This document shows, one piece after another, positions 10,291 to 20,328 of a DNA stretch of 64,000 bases (position 1 is its first letter; each line of letters opens with the position of its first letter). This stretch comes from Streptomyces sp. NBC_01262 (GTDB taxonomy: Bacteria > Actinomycetota > Actinomycetes > Streptomycetales > Streptomycetaceae): contig NZ_CP108462.1 of assembly GCF_036226365.1 (NCBI RefSeq), positions 8,414,001-8,478,000 of the forward strand, written 5' to 3'. The notes under the pieces were generated by a model. It saw nothing but the letters and a program-made list of their open reading frames with translations, searched no databases and had not been told where the DNA came from. A program made the position numbers and the translations under genes.

Positions 10291-10346
10291 CTCTGAGGTA
10301 GCTCTGAGAGAGAAAAAACCCGACCCCATTCAGAGCGAACTCAGAG
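10291..10346. promoter_or_regulatory. Paired direct repeats between the flavin module and the two-component system
   Basis: CTCTGAG occurs at 10291 and again at 10302; its inverse TCAGAG occurs at 10330 and 10341, the second as CTCAGAG. Within each pair the repeats are exactly 11 bases apart, one helical turn, as OmpR-class regulators prefer. The two pairs face opposite directions, so one regulator dimer could control each divergent promoter. The downstream pair lies where a -35 would be for a transcript starting close to the regulator ATG, with TAGACC at 10355 as a possible -10. Confidence 0.7.
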
Positions 10347-10371
10347 AAATCTGATAGACCCTGTACTGACC

Positions 10372-11127
10372 ATGGAAATCCGACGAGCGGCCTCCGCCCG
10401 CATCCTCCCCGCGCTCACCCGTCCGGACGGCACACCCGTCCGGATCCTTGTCGTGGACGACGAGCCGGACCTGACCGAGGTGCTGTGCGGCACGCTCCGG
10501 TACGAGGGCTGGCTGGTGTGCGGCGCGACCGACGGCGCGTCCGCCGTCGCCGCCGCCCGCGACTTCGAGCCCGACGCGGTGATCCTCGACGTCATGCTCC
10601 CGGACTTCGACGGCCTGACCGTCCTGCGCAAGCTGCGCGCCGAGCGCCCGCACGTCTGTGTGCTCTTTCTCACCGCCCGCGACTCCGTCGAGGACCGCAT
10701 CGCCGGGATCACGGCGGGCGGCGACGACTACGTCACCAAGCCTTTCAGCCTGGAGGAGGTGCTCGCCCGGCTGCGGGGCCTGCTGCGCAGGGCGGGTATG
10801 AGCCGGGAGGTCTCCGACGACTCGCTGCTGACCGTCGGCGACCTGGCCATGGACGAGGAGGCCCGCGAGGTCACCCGGGACGGCGAGGTCATCGACCTGT
10901 CGCCGACCGAGTTCGAGCTGCTGCGCTTCCTCATGCGCAATCCGCGCCGGGTGCTCAGCAAGGCGCAGATCCTCGACCGCGTCTGGTCGTACGACTTCGG
11001 CGGGCAGGCGCATGTCGTCGAGCTCTACATCAGCTACCTGCGCAAGAAGATCGACGCCGGGCGGCAGCCGATGATCCACACCGTGCGCGGCGCGGGCTAC
11101 ATCCTCAAGCCGGTGCCTGTCCCGTGA
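10372..11127 (+). CDS. OmpR-family response regulator
   Basis: A 251-residue DNA-binding regulator. The receiver domain (about residues 22-135) has the acidic pair in VVDDEPD, the phosphoacceptor Asp73 in VILDVMLPDFDG and the conserved Lys123 in TKPF. The C-terminal winged helix follows (LSPTEFELLRFLM and VVELYISYLRKKID). The ATG has no ribosome-binding site and may begin a leaderless transcript. It overlaps the kinase start by four bases. The repeats just upstream, placed between it and the flavin reductase operon, suggest that it controls itself and that operon. Confidence 0.92.
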   Translation: MEIRRAASARILPALTRPDGTPVRILVVDDEPDLTEVLCGTLRYEGWLVCGATDGASAVAAARDFEPDAVILDVMLPDFDGLTVLRKLRAERPHVCVLFLTARDSVEDRIAGITAGGDDYVTKPFSLEEVLARLRGLLRRAGMSREVSDDSLLTVGDLAMDEEAREVTRDGEVIDLSPTEFELLRFLMRNPRRVLSKAQILDRVWSYDFGGQAHVVELYISYLRKKIDAGRQPMIHTVRGAGYILKPVPVP

Positions 11128-12614
11128 TACGCCGCGCCGCCGCCGGGCTGCGCCCGCACACACTGCGCTCCCGGCTGACCCTGGGGCTGGTCGTGCTGCT
11201 CGCGGTGAGCTGCGCGGCGGTCGGTGTGGCGGCGGTGATCGCGCTGCGCGGCTTCCTCACCGACCGGGTCGACCAGCAGATCAGCGAGGCCGGCAGCCGC
11301 TTCCCGATCAGCCTTGAGCGCGGTACGGCCGTGTTCGACGACCGCGATGGCGGCGACCACGACGGCGACGAGTACGCCGACACCCGCAGCCAGGCCACCG
11401 GCACCTTCGGCGCGCGGCTGAAGAACGGCACGGTCACCGATCAGGCCGTGGTGCGCTCCGGCACCGACACGACGGTGGCGCTGACCGCCGCCGACAAGCG
11501 GGTGCTGGCCGCCCTGCCGGTCGACAACCGCCCGCGCAACATCGAGCTGTCGGCGCTCGGCGACTACCGTGCCGTGTCCTGCGAGGGCAAGGACGGCGAT
11601 GTCCTGATCACCGGTCTTCCGATGGAAGGGGTCGAGCAGACCGTCCACGAGCTGGAGCTCGTCCTCGTGGCCGTCTTCGGCGGCGCCCTCCTCGTGGTGG
11701 GCGTGGCCGGGGCGCTGTGGGTGCGCTGGTCGCTGCGGCCGCTGCGGGAGGTGGCCGCCGCAGCGGTGGCCGTCACCGAGGTGCCGCTCGACAGCGGCGA
11801 GGTGGCGCTGTCCGCCCGGGCCCCGGCGACCGACCCGCGCGGCGAGGTCGGCCAGGTCGCCGCCGCGCTCAACCTCATGCTCGGCCACGTCGAGGATGCC
11901 CTGTCCAAGCGCCATCGCAGCGAGCAGCGCCTGCGCAGCTTCGCCGCCGACGCCAGCCACGAACTGCGCACGCCCGTCGCCACGATCCGGGGCCACGCCG
12001 AACTGGCCATGCGGCACCCCGGCCCGGTGCCGCCCGAGGTCGCCCGGGCCCTGGAGCGGGTCGCCGCGGAGTCCGGGCGGATGGGCGAGATGGTCGACGA
12101 CCTGCTGCTGCTCGCCCGCCTGGACGCGGGCCGCCCGCTGGAGAGCGTGCCCGTCGATCTCACCCGGCTCGTCCTGGACGGGGTCGACGACGCCCGCGCC
12201 GCGGGGCCGGACCATCGCTGGACCCTCGACCTGCCTGAGGAGCCGGTCACCGTGTCCGGCGACGCCCACCGCCTCCAGCAGGTCGTCGCCAACCTGCTCG
12301 CCAACGCCCGCCTGCACACCCCGGCCGGCACCAAGGTGTCCGTAAGCCTCACGGAAGAGCCCGGCACCATCGCCCTTCGGGTCGCCGACGACGGCCCCGG
12401 CGTCCCCGACGACGTACGGCCCACCGTCTTCGAGCGCTTCACCCACGCCGACCGCCGCCGCCCCGGCGCAGGCAGCGGCGCCGGCCTCGGGCTGGCCATC
12501 GTCGCCGCCGTCATCGACGCGCACGGCGGCACCGTGGAACTGGACAGCCGCCCCGGGGCGACCGCGTTCACGGTGCGGCTAGGGTCTGTCCGGCGGATCG
12601 CGGCCCCGGCCTAG
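11124..12614 (+). CDS. Sensor histidine kinase
   Basis: A 496-residue partner of the upstream regulator. Two membrane segments (about residues 17-38 and 180-200) flank an extracytoplasmic sensor of roughly 140 residues rich in Asp/Gly (DDRDGGDHDGDEYAD), which could bind metal; that is an inference from composition. A HAMP linker leads to the dimerisation motif DASHELRTP with His279, and the ATPase domain has NLLANARLHT, DDGPGVP and GSGAGLGLAI. The last dozen codons lie inside a perfect 20-bp inverted repeat, so the natural C-terminus may have been altered. Confidence 0.92.
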   Translation: MIRRAAAGLRPHTLRSRLTLGLVVLLAVSCAAVGVAAVIALRGFLTDRVDQQISEAGSRFPISLERGTAVFDDRDGGDHDGDEYADTRSQATGTFGARLKNGTVTDQAVVRSGTDTTVALTAADKRVLAALPVDNRPRNIELSALGDYRAVSCEGKDGDVLITGLPMEGVEQTVHELELVLVAVFGGALLVVGVAGALWVRWSLRPLREVAAAAVAVTEVPLDSGEVALSARAPATDPRGEVGQVAAALNLMLGHVEDALSKRHRSEQRLRSFAADASHELRTPVATIRGHAELAMRHPGPVPPEVARALERVAAESGRMGEMVDDLLLLARLDAGRPLESVPVDLTRLVLDGVDDARAAGPDHRWTLDLPEEPVTVSGDAHRLQQVVANLLANARLHTPAGTKVSVSLTEEPGTIALRVADDGPGVPDDVRPTVFERFTHADRRRPGAGSGAGLGLAIVAAVIDAHGGTVELDSRPGATAFTVRLGSVRRIAAPA

Positions 12615-12633
12615 ATCCGCCGGACAGACCCTA
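12580..12633. terminator. Perfect 20-bp hairpin shared by two convergent genes
   Basis: Arms 12580-12599 and 12614-12633 are exact inverted complements around a 14-base loop. The stop codon of the kinase (12612-12614) and that of the convergent gene (12631-12633) both fall in it. It can act as a bidirectional terminator. Its arms look like a mobile or repeated genomic element rather than a coding sequence, but copy number cannot be tested here. Confidence 0.75.
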
Positions 12634-13146
12634 AGACGGTGGCGGGAGCCGGCGTAACCCGAGCTCGGCGTGTATCGCCCTGCCGGAGGTCGCCTTCGCC
12701 CGGGCGGCCAGATCCTCGAAGTAGGCCATGGTCAGGGTGTCGTGCTCGGCGCGCTCGCTGTACACGTAAGGGCCCAGGAACTCCCACATCCGCTGGACGT
12801 TGCGGTGGTACGTCCCGAGCACGAGCCGCTCGTCCACGACGCCGTGCGCGACGAGCCGGCCCAGGTCGTCGTAGAACATCCCGACGCGGCGTATGTGCTC
12901 CCTGGGCTCCTCCGGCAGGTGCCGGTATCCGTTGTCGTGGGGATGGCCGGGCAGCTCCGCGCGGATGTACTCGACGGACCGCAGGAACTCGGGGCTGCGG
13001 GTCTCCTTGAACATGTCGATGATGACCGGCAGCAGATTGGAGTTGTCCGCCAGCCGCAACTGCCTGAGGGACACCCCGAACGACGTCGCCAGGGCGCCGG
13101 CGGACACGAAGAGAGCCAGCAGGTTCAGTGCCGTTGATCCATCCAT
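12631..13146 (-). CDS. Hypothetical single-pass membrane protein
   Basis: 171 residues that I cannot assign to a named family with confidence. The N-terminal segment (about residues 6-24, NLLALFVSAGALATSFGV) is a membrane helix. The rest looks soluble and helical, with many charged and aromatic residues (MFYDDLGRLVAHGVVDE, RMWEFLGPYVY). It resembles the common actinobacterial proteins of N-terminal anchor plus helical cytosolic domain. It ends inside the shared hairpin, converging on the kinase. Its start is back to back with the argH promoter region. Confidence 0.7.
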   Translation of the reverse strand: MDGSTALNLLALFVSAGALATSFGVSLRQLRLADNSNLLPVIIDMFKETRSPEFLRSVEYIRAELPGHPHDNGYRHLPEEPREHIRRVGMFYDDLGRLVAHGVVDERLVLGTYHRNVQRMWEFLGPYVYSERAEHDTLTMAYFEDLAARAKATSGRAIHAELGLRRLPPPS

Positions 13147-13159
13147 GACAGGAGGCTAG

Positions 13160-14719
<1,560 letters not shown>

Positions 14720-14758
14720 CTCCGCCGCCGGGGGCGCCGCGCTTCGCCGGGACAGGGC

Positions 14759-15772
14759 CTAGCGGGGCGCGCCCGTGCTGGCGCGCCGCACCAGCCGCGG
14801 CGGGACCAGCGAAGCCGTGCCCGCCGCGCTGCGCCCCGTCGCGATCTGGTCGAGCAGCAGCGCGACGCACTGCCGCCCGACCTCCTCGAAGTCCTGCTGG
14901 ACCGTGGTGAGCGGCGGCCAGAAGCAGGCGGCCTCGGCGACGTCGTCGAAGCCGACGACGCTCACGTCGCCCGGAACGGACCGCCCCGCCTCGTGCAGGG
15001 CGCGCAACAGCCCGAGCGCCATGTGGTCGTTGGCGGCGAAAACCGCCGTCACGTCGTCGCGCAGGGCCAGTTCCTGCCCGAGCCGGTAGCCGGAGGCGGC
15101 CGTCCAGTCGCCGATCCGCAGCGGCGGAACGACGGCGCCGGCCTCCTTGAGCGTGGCGTGCCAGGCCATCGCGCGCCGCCGCGCGGAGTAGGAGTCCTGG
15201 GGGCCGGCGACATGCCAGACCGTGCCATGGCCCAGCCCGAGCAGATGCTCGGTCGCGGCCCGGGCGCCCGCCGCCTGGTTGTTGTCGACGGAGGCGAAGC
15301 GCTGCTCGGGGTCGCCGTCGGCGATGACGACGGGGACGCCGGGCGGCGGGTGGAGGCCGGGGCGGTCGAGGATCTGGGCCTCGATGAGGACGATGCCGTC
15401 GACGGCCTGGCCGGTGAGCTGGGAGAAGGCCTGGCGGACGGCGCCCTCGGTCTGCGCCTGGGCGCTGGCCACGTTGACGGAGTAGCCGGCGGCGGAGGCG
15501 GCCCGGGAGATGGCTTCCAGGGTCCGTGCGTTGCCGTGGGCGCTGAGGTCGAAGGTGATGACGCCGAGCATGTGGAAGTGGCCGGTGGCCAGGGCGCGCG
15601 CGGCGCTGTTGCGCTGGTAGCCGAGGATGCGCATGGCGGAGATGACCCGGTCGCGGGTGTCGCGGTCGACGTTGGGCCGCTCGTTGGCCACGCGCGACAC
15701 CGTCTGGGTTGATACACCGGCCAGGGCCGCCACGTCCGCCTGGGACGGCGGCCGGATCCGGGCAGTGGTCAT
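14759..15772 (-). CDS. LacI-family transcriptional regulator
   Basis: A 337-residue repressor with an N-terminal helix-turn-helix (SQADVAALAGVSTQTVSRV, then NVDRDTRDRV and LGYQRNSAARAL) and a periplasmic-binding-protein-like sugar domain. It is divergent from a secreted GH43-like enzyme across a 221-base gap with two matching operator palindromes, so it probably represses itself and that gene until a pentose-containing sugar binds. It converges with argH. Confidence 0.9.
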   Translation of the reverse strand: MTTARIRPPSQADVAALAGVSTQTVSRVANERPNVDRDTRDRVISAMRILGYQRNSAARALATGHFHMLGVITFDLSAHGNARTLEAISRAASAAGYSVNVASAQAQTEGAVRQAFSQLTGQAVDGIVLIEAQILDRPGLHPPPGVPVVIADGDPEQRFASVDNNQAAGARAATEHLLGLGHGTVWHVAGPQDSYSARRRAMAWHATLKEAGAVVPPLRIGDWTAASGYRLGQELALRDDVTAVFAANDHMALGLLRALHEAGRSVPGDVSVVGFDDVAEAACFWPPLTTVQQDFEEVGRQCVALLLDQIATGRSAAGTASLVPPRLVRRASTGAPR

Positions 15773-15793
15773 GGCGGTGAGCCCCCCTCACTC

Positions 15794-15809
15794 GTGTTGA
15801 CGCAAACAC
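15794..15809. promoter_or_regulatory. LacI-type operator, regulator-proximal
   Basis: GTGTT-N6-AACAC, centred on CG as LacI-family sites usually are. It lies 22 bases before the LacI regulator start, so it suits autorepression. The same arrangement recurs at 15938. Confidence 0.65.
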
Positions 15810-15892
15810 TCTAACGTGCGACGGGTCGAACAATCACCATTTCAAACGTGTTACGCACAGCCCGCCTTTGTTTCGGAAATCGCAACAACCCC

Positions 15893-15953
15893 TTGACTCA
15901 GATGAGTTGGCGGCATGACACTTCCGCCCAGCCTGACATGTTCGCGCTAACAC
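15893..15953 (+). promoter_or_regulatory. Promoter and LacI-type operator before the GH43-like gene
   Basis: TTGACT at 15893 could be a -35 element with a weak -10 (TGACAC, 15916) about 17 bases on. The palindrome ATGTT-N6-AACAC at 15938-15953 follows, where a bound repressor would block transcription. It shares arms and spacing with the site at 15794. Confidence 0.6.
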
Positions 15954-15993
15954 TCCCCAATGTCGATCCGCCAACGCAGCCGGAGCGTCTCTG

Positions 15994-17409
15994 ATGAGCG
16001 AGCAGTTCCCCCATGCCGTCCCCCACGCCTTGCCCCGTGCCTTCTCCCGTCGCGGCCTCCTGCGCGCCGCCGCCGCGCTTCCCCTCTCCGCCCTGGCGCT
16101 GACCGAACTGCCCGGCCTGCTCGGCTCCGCCGAGGCCGCCGCCCCGGCCACCGGCTACGCCGACCGGTACACGATCGTCGCGTTCACCAACAGCAGCGAC
16201 TACACCGTCAACGTCTACCAGGCCGAGGACGCGACCTCCTTCACCCTCCTCCAGGCCTCCGCGTACACCCCGCCCAGCAATCGCATCCGGGACGCGAGCG
16301 TCTTCAAGCACACCAACGGCTACTACTACCTGACCTACACCACGCACACCTGGGAGGACACCAGCACCACCATCGGCTTCGCCCGCAGCACCGACCGCGT
16401 CAACTGGACCTTCCTGTACGACTACACGGTCCCGATCACCAACCTCTCCCGCGCCTGGGCGCCGGAGTGGTTCGTCGACAGCAGCGGCAGCGTCAACGTC
16501 ATCGTGTCCTGCTCGACCACCGACGACGAGTGGATCTTCACCCCGTACGTCCTCACCGCCACCAACACCGCGCTGACCGCCTGGACCGCCCCCACCGCGC
16601 TCTCCGGCATCGGCAGCAACCACATCGACACCTTCATCGTCAAGATCGGCAGCACGTACCACGCGTTCACCAAGAACGAGACGACGAAGTACATCGAGTA
16701 CGCCACCGCCTCCAGCCTCACCGGCACCTGGACCATCCAGAAGACCGGCGACTGGGCCGGCTGGGGCAGCTACCGCGAGGGCCCTTCGCTCGTCCAGCTC
16801 GACAACGGCGGCTGGCGGCTGTTCTTCGACGGCTACGGCGACGGGACGTACCTCTTCAGCGACAGCTACGACACCTTCGCCACCTGGACCACACCCACGG
16901 TGCTGCCCGGCATCTCCGGCACCGCCCGCCACTTCACGGCGGTCAAGGAGACCGTCTCCGGCGGCGCGAGCCTCACCACCGGCATCACCCGCTCCTTCCA
17001 GTCGGCCAACTACCCGACCCGCTACTGGAGCGAGGCGACCGGCGCGGTCAACCTCTCCGTCATCGCCTCCGCCAGCACCACCGCCGCCAAGACGGCCGCC
17101 ACCTTCACCGTCGTGGCGGGCCTGGCGGATTCCAACGGCTACTCCTTCCGCGACTCGGCCGGCAACTACCTGCGCCACTACAACTACGTCGGCCGCTTCG
17201 ACGCCAACGACGGCACCACCGCCTTCGCCAAGGACGCCACCTTCGTCGCCCGCACCAGCCCCACCAGCGGCGCGGTCCGCCTGGAGTCCTACAACTACCC
17301 GGGCTACTACCTCCGGCACTACAACTACGTGCTGCGCCTGGACCTCGACGCGAACACCACCCTGTTCCGCGCCGACAGCTCCTTCGCCGCCGTGAGCCCC
17401 TGGGGCTGA
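15994..17409 (+). CDS. Secreted GH43-like glycosidase with AbfB arabinose-binding domain
   Basis: 471 residues with a Tat signal (SRRGLLRAAAALPLSALAL, cleavage expected near residue 49). Residues 55-320 look like a five-bladed propeller of the GH43 clan: an acidic residue in IRDASVF, another in SNHIDTF and a Glu in YREGPSL match the three catalytic positions. The C-terminal 130 residues contain two repeats around YLRHYNYVGRFD and YYLRHYNYVLRLD, the AbfB arabinofuranose-binding fold. The likely substrate is arabinan or arabinoxylan side chains. The divergent LacI regulator supports sugar-induced expression. Confidence 0.85.
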   Translation: MSEQFPHAVPHALPRAFSRRGLLRAAAALPLSALALTELPGLLGSAEAAAPATGYADRYTIVAFTNSSDYTVNVYQAEDATSFTLLQASAYTPPSNRIRDASVFKHTNGYYYLTYTTHTWEDTSTTIGFARSTDRVNWTFLYDYTVPITNLSRAWAPEWFVDSSGSVNVIVSCSTTDDEWIFTPYVLTATNTALTAWTAPTALSGIGSNHIDTFIVKIGSTYHAFTKNETTKYIEYATASSLTGTWTIQKTGDWAGWGSYREGPSLVQLDNGGWRLFFDGYGDGTYLFSDSYDTFATWTTPTVLPGISGTARHFTAVKETVSGGASLTTGITRSFQSANYPTRYWSEATGAVNLSVIASASTTAAKTAATFTVVAGLADSNGYSFRDSAGNYLRHYNYVGRFDANDGTTAFAKDATFVARTSPTSGAVRLESYNYPGYYLRHYNYVLRLDLDANTTLFRADSSFAAVSPWG

Positions 17410-17417
17410 GAGCAAAA

Positions 17418-17457
17418 ATGAGACAATGATGTCTCATATGGATTAGTCTTGTCTCAT
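17418..17457. promoter_or_regulatory. TetR operator overlapping the tetR start
   Basis: ATGAGAC-N6-GTCTCAT (17418-17437) is a perfect inverted repeat, and a third half site GTCTCAT lies at 17451-17457 against the ATG of the TetR gene. The position suits autorepression of the tetR-exporter pair. Confidence 0.7.
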
Positions 17458-18004
17458 GAGCTTCGATCGTGAGCAGGTGCTCCAGGACGCGGCGGCCCTC
17501 CTCGCCCGGCGGGCCACCGCGTCCATGGACGAGATCGCCAAGGCGGCCGGCGTCAGCCGCGCCACCCTGCACCGGCACTTCCCCCGGCGGGACGTCCTGG
17601 TCAGGGCGCTGGGCGCGCTCGGCATCGAGCAGGTCGAGGAATGCCTGAACGCCGCCCGCATCGAGGAGGGCGACCCGGTCGCCGCCGTACGCCGCCTCAT
17701 CGACGAGGCGATGCCCGTGGCCACCTTCCTCGGCTTCCTCTACGGCGAGAACCAGCTCTACGACCTGCCCGAGACCGAAGCCGGCTGGACCCGCATCGGC
17801 GCCCGCGTCGAGGAGCTCTTCTCCCGGGGCCAGGAACAGGGCCTCTTCCGCTACGACCTCAGCCCCGCCTGGCTCGGCGAGGCCCTCTACGCGCTGGTCG
17901 CCGCCTCCGGCTGGTCCGTCCAGGACGGCCGCATCGCCGCGCGCGACGCCGGCCGGATGGTGTCCGAGCTGCTGCTCGGCGGGATGCTGCGGAGCACGTC
18001 ATGA
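17456..18004 (+). CDS. TetR-family repressor
   Basis: 182 residues with a short N-terminal helix-turn-helix (MDEIAKAAGVSRATLHRHFPRRDVL, split over residues 24-47) and an all-helical ligand domain. It overlaps the downstream exporter gene by four bases, the standard arrangement for a repressor that senses an exported compound. The palindrome upstream supports autoregulation. The ligand is unknown. Confidence 0.9.
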   Translation: MSFDREQVLQDAAALLARRATASMDEIAKAAGVSRATLHRHFPRRDVLVRALGALGIEQVEECLNAARIEEGDPVAAVRRLIDEAMPVATFLGFLYGENQLYDLPETEAGWTRIGARVEELFSRGQEQGLFRYDLSPAWLGEALYALVAASGWSVQDGRIAARDAGRMVSELLLGGMLRSTS

Positions 18005-19407
18005 GCAGCGGCACCACCGAGACCACCAAACGCACCCTCGCGCCCACGGTCACGCCCTCCGGCCACCCCGCGCGCTGGATCGCGCTCGGCGTCCTTACCC
18101 TCGCCCTGCTCGTGGTCACCGTCGACGCCACGGTGCTCGGCCTGGCCATCCCCTTCCTCACCGCCGACCTGCACCCCTCTTCCATCCAGTTGCTGTGGAT
18201 CGGCGACGCCTACTCCTTCGTCATCGCCGGCCTCCTCGTCTCCATGGGCAGCCTCGGCGACCGCGTCGGCCGCAAGAAGCTGCTCCTCACCGGCGCCGCC
18301 GCCTTCGGCGCGCTCTCGCTGCTCGCCGCGTACGCCACCAGCCCCGGCATGCTGATCGCCGCCCGCGCCCTCATGGGCGTCGCCGGGGCGACGCTGATGC
18401 CCTCCACGCTCGCCCTGATACGCAACCTGTTCACCGACCCGCGCGAGCGCAGCTTCGCCATCGGCGTCTGGGGCGCGGTGTCCACGGCCGGCGCCGCCCT
18501 CGGCCCGGTCGTCGGCGGCATCCTGCTGGAGCACTTCTGGTGGGGATCGGTCTTCCTGATCAACCTGCCCGTGATGGCGGTCCTGATCGTCGTCGGCGCC
18601 AGGCTGCTCCCCGAGTCCCGCGATCCCGCCCGCGGCCCGTGGGACCCCGCGAGCGTCCTGCTCTCCCTGGCCGGCATGGGCGGTGTCGTCTACGCGATCA
18701 AGGATCTCGCCGCGCACGGTTTCAGCCCGGCGGCCCTGGCGGCCGGCGCGGCGGGCGCGCTGTGCCTGGCGGGCTTCGTACGCCGCCAGCTCACGCTGCC
18801 CGTGCCGCTGCTGGACATGCGGCTCTTCCGCAACCGCGGCTTCTCCGCCTCCGTACTGGCCGACCTCATGACGGTCTTCGGCCTCGCCGGGATGGTCTTC
18901 TTCCTCTCCCAGTTCCTCCAGCTCGTCCAGCACCGCTCGCCGCTGGAGGCCGCCCTCGCCGAACTCCCCGCCGCCCTCGGCGCCGTCGGCACCGGCCTCG
19001 TCGCCGGTGCCACCGCCCGCCGCCTGTCGGTGCGCACCGTCGTCTCCGGCGGCCTCGCCGCCACCGCGCTGGCCCTCTGCGCGCTGGCCACCCTGCGCCC
19101 CGACTCCGGCTACGCGCTGCTGGGCGCCTCGCTGTTCGTCGTGGGCGCCGGCGCGGGCTTCTCCTTCACGGTCACCGCGGACGTCATCCTCTCCAGCGTC
19201 CCGCCCGCCCGGGCCGGCGCGGCCTCGGCGGTCTCCGAGACCGCGTACGAGCTTGGCGCGGCGCTGGGCATCGCAGTGCTCGGGTCGATCGTCATGGGCG
19301 GCCACGACTTCACCGCCGGCCTGCGCGCGGCGTCGGCGGTCGGTGCGGTCGTGCTGCTGTGCGGCGTGGCGGTGGCCTGGCGATTCCTGCGCGGGCAGAA
19401 GCTGTAG
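18001..19407 (+). CDS. MFS drug exporter, DHA2 (14-helix) family
   Basis: A 468-residue proton-driven exporter. Hallmarks are the opening motif VVTVDATVLGLAIPFL, the loop motif GSLGDRVGRKK between helices 2 and 3, and GPVVGGILLEHFWWGSVFLINLP after helix 5, a QacA/SmvA-like pattern. Hydrophobic segments fit 14 membrane helices. The upstream TetR gene overlaps its start (ATGA), so it is probably induced by its own substrate; the compound cannot be told from sequence. Confidence 0.9.
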   Translation: MSSGTTETTKRTLAPTVTPSGHPARWIALGVLTLALLVVTVDATVLGLAIPFLTADLHPSSIQLLWIGDAYSFVIAGLLVSMGSLGDRVGRKKLLLTGAAAFGALSLLAAYATSPGMLIAARALMGVAGATLMPSTLALIRNLFTDPRERSFAIGVWGAVSTAGAALGPVVGGILLEHFWWGSVFLINLPVMAVLIVVGARLLPESRDPARGPWDPASVLLSLAGMGGVVYAIKDLAAHGFSPAALAAGAAGALCLAGFVRRQLTLPVPLLDMRLFRNRGFSASVLADLMTVFGLAGMVFFLSQFLQLVQHRSPLEAALAELPAALGAVGTGLVAGATARRLSVRTVVSGGLAATALALCALATLRPDSGYALLGASLFVVGAGAGFSFTVTADVILSSVPPARAGAASAVSETAYELGAALGIAVLGSIVMGGHDFTAGLRAASAVGAVVLLCGVAVAWRFLRGQKL

Positions 19408-19427
19408 GGCCAGGCCTAGGGCTGCTG

Positions 19428-20120
19428 CTACGCGGCCTTCGCGTGGCCGACGCCGGCGGCCTTGGCCTTCGTGGCGTAGATGTCGACGTACTCCTGGCCG
19501 GACAGCCGCATGACGTCGCTCATGATCTCGTCGGTCACGGCGCGCAGCACATAGCGGTCGCGGTCCATGCCCTCGTAGCGCGAGAACTCCAGCGCCTCAC
19601 CGAAGCGCACCGTGAAGCGGTGCACGCGCGGCACGCCCGCGCCGCCCGGCTGGATCTTGTCGGTGCCGACCATGGCGAAGGGGACGACGGGTGCGCCGGT
19701 CATGAGGGCGAGGCGGGAGACGCCGGTGCGGCCGCGGTAGAGGCGGCCGTCGGGGGAGCGGGTGCCTTCGGGGTAGATCCCGAAGACCTTGCCCTCGTCG
19801 AGGAGGCGGCGGCCGGTCATGAGCGCGGCGACTCCGCCGTGGCCGCCGTCGCGGTCGACGGGGATCATGCCCATGGCGGTGAACCACTTGGCCATGAACC
19901 AGCCCTTGATGCCCGGGGTGGTGACGTACTCGTCCTTGCCGATGAAGTAGACCTGCCGCTTCACCACCAGGCCGAGGAACATCGAGTCGATGAAGGTGAC
20001 GTGGTTTCCGGCGAGGATCACCGGGCCGTCGCCCGGGATGTGCTCCGCTCCCTCGACCTGTGGGCGGAACAGGACGCGCATGACGAGCCCGAGAATCGCC
20101 TTGAGGATGATGCGGGACAA
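19428..20120 (-). CDS. 1-acyl-glycerol-3-phosphate acyltransferase (PlsC family)
   Basis: A 230-residue membrane-associated acyltransferase that probably makes phosphatidic acid. The catalytic HX4D motif is NHVTFID near residue 39, and the glycerophosphate-binding motif is YPEGTRSPDG near residue 117. An N-terminal hydrophobic stretch could anchor it. The TTG start is well supported by GGAGGA five bases upstream. It is divergent from a glycerophosphodiesterase gene, so two glycerophospholipid enzymes share one intergenic region. Confidence 0.88.
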   Translation of the reverse strand: MSRIILKAILGLVMRVLFRPQVEGAEHIPGDGPVILAGNHVTFIDSMFLGLVVKRQVYFIGKDEYVTTPGIKGWFMAKWFTAMGMIPVDRDGGHGGVAALMTGRRLLDEGKVFGIYPEGTRSPDGRLYRGRTGVSRLALMTGAPVVPFAMVGTDKIQPGGAGVPRVHRFTVRFGEALEFSRYEGMDRDRYVLRAVTDEIMSDVMRLSGQEYVDIYATKAKAAGVGHAKAA

Positions 20121-20193
20121 CGGGTCCTCCGGTCGTGAAACGTAGAGCTGCCTTGTCGACGATACTTCCGCCGAGGGGTCGAACGCACACCGG

Positions 20194-20226
20194 GTTCACG
20201 CGACCGGTACGCATTGTTGACGTGCG
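20194..20226 (+). promoter_or_regulatory. Possible PHO box before the glycerophosphodiesterase gene
   Basis: GTTCACGCGAC at 20194 and GTTGACGTGCG at 20216 are two similar 11-base units exactly 22 bases apart, with a degenerate third unit (CGGTACGCATT) between. Streptomyces PhoP binds runs of 11-base direct repeats resembling GTTCACC, and glycerophosphodiesterases are typical targets. This is a motif judgement only. Confidence 0.4.
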
Positions 20227-20328
20227 TTTCCGCCATGTTCCAACCGATGCCTCCCGCACGAAAGAGGCGTGAGCCTACGATGCGCGCGTCGCTTGTCAGG
20301 GCCATGGGCACATCGAAGGAGCCGTTTC

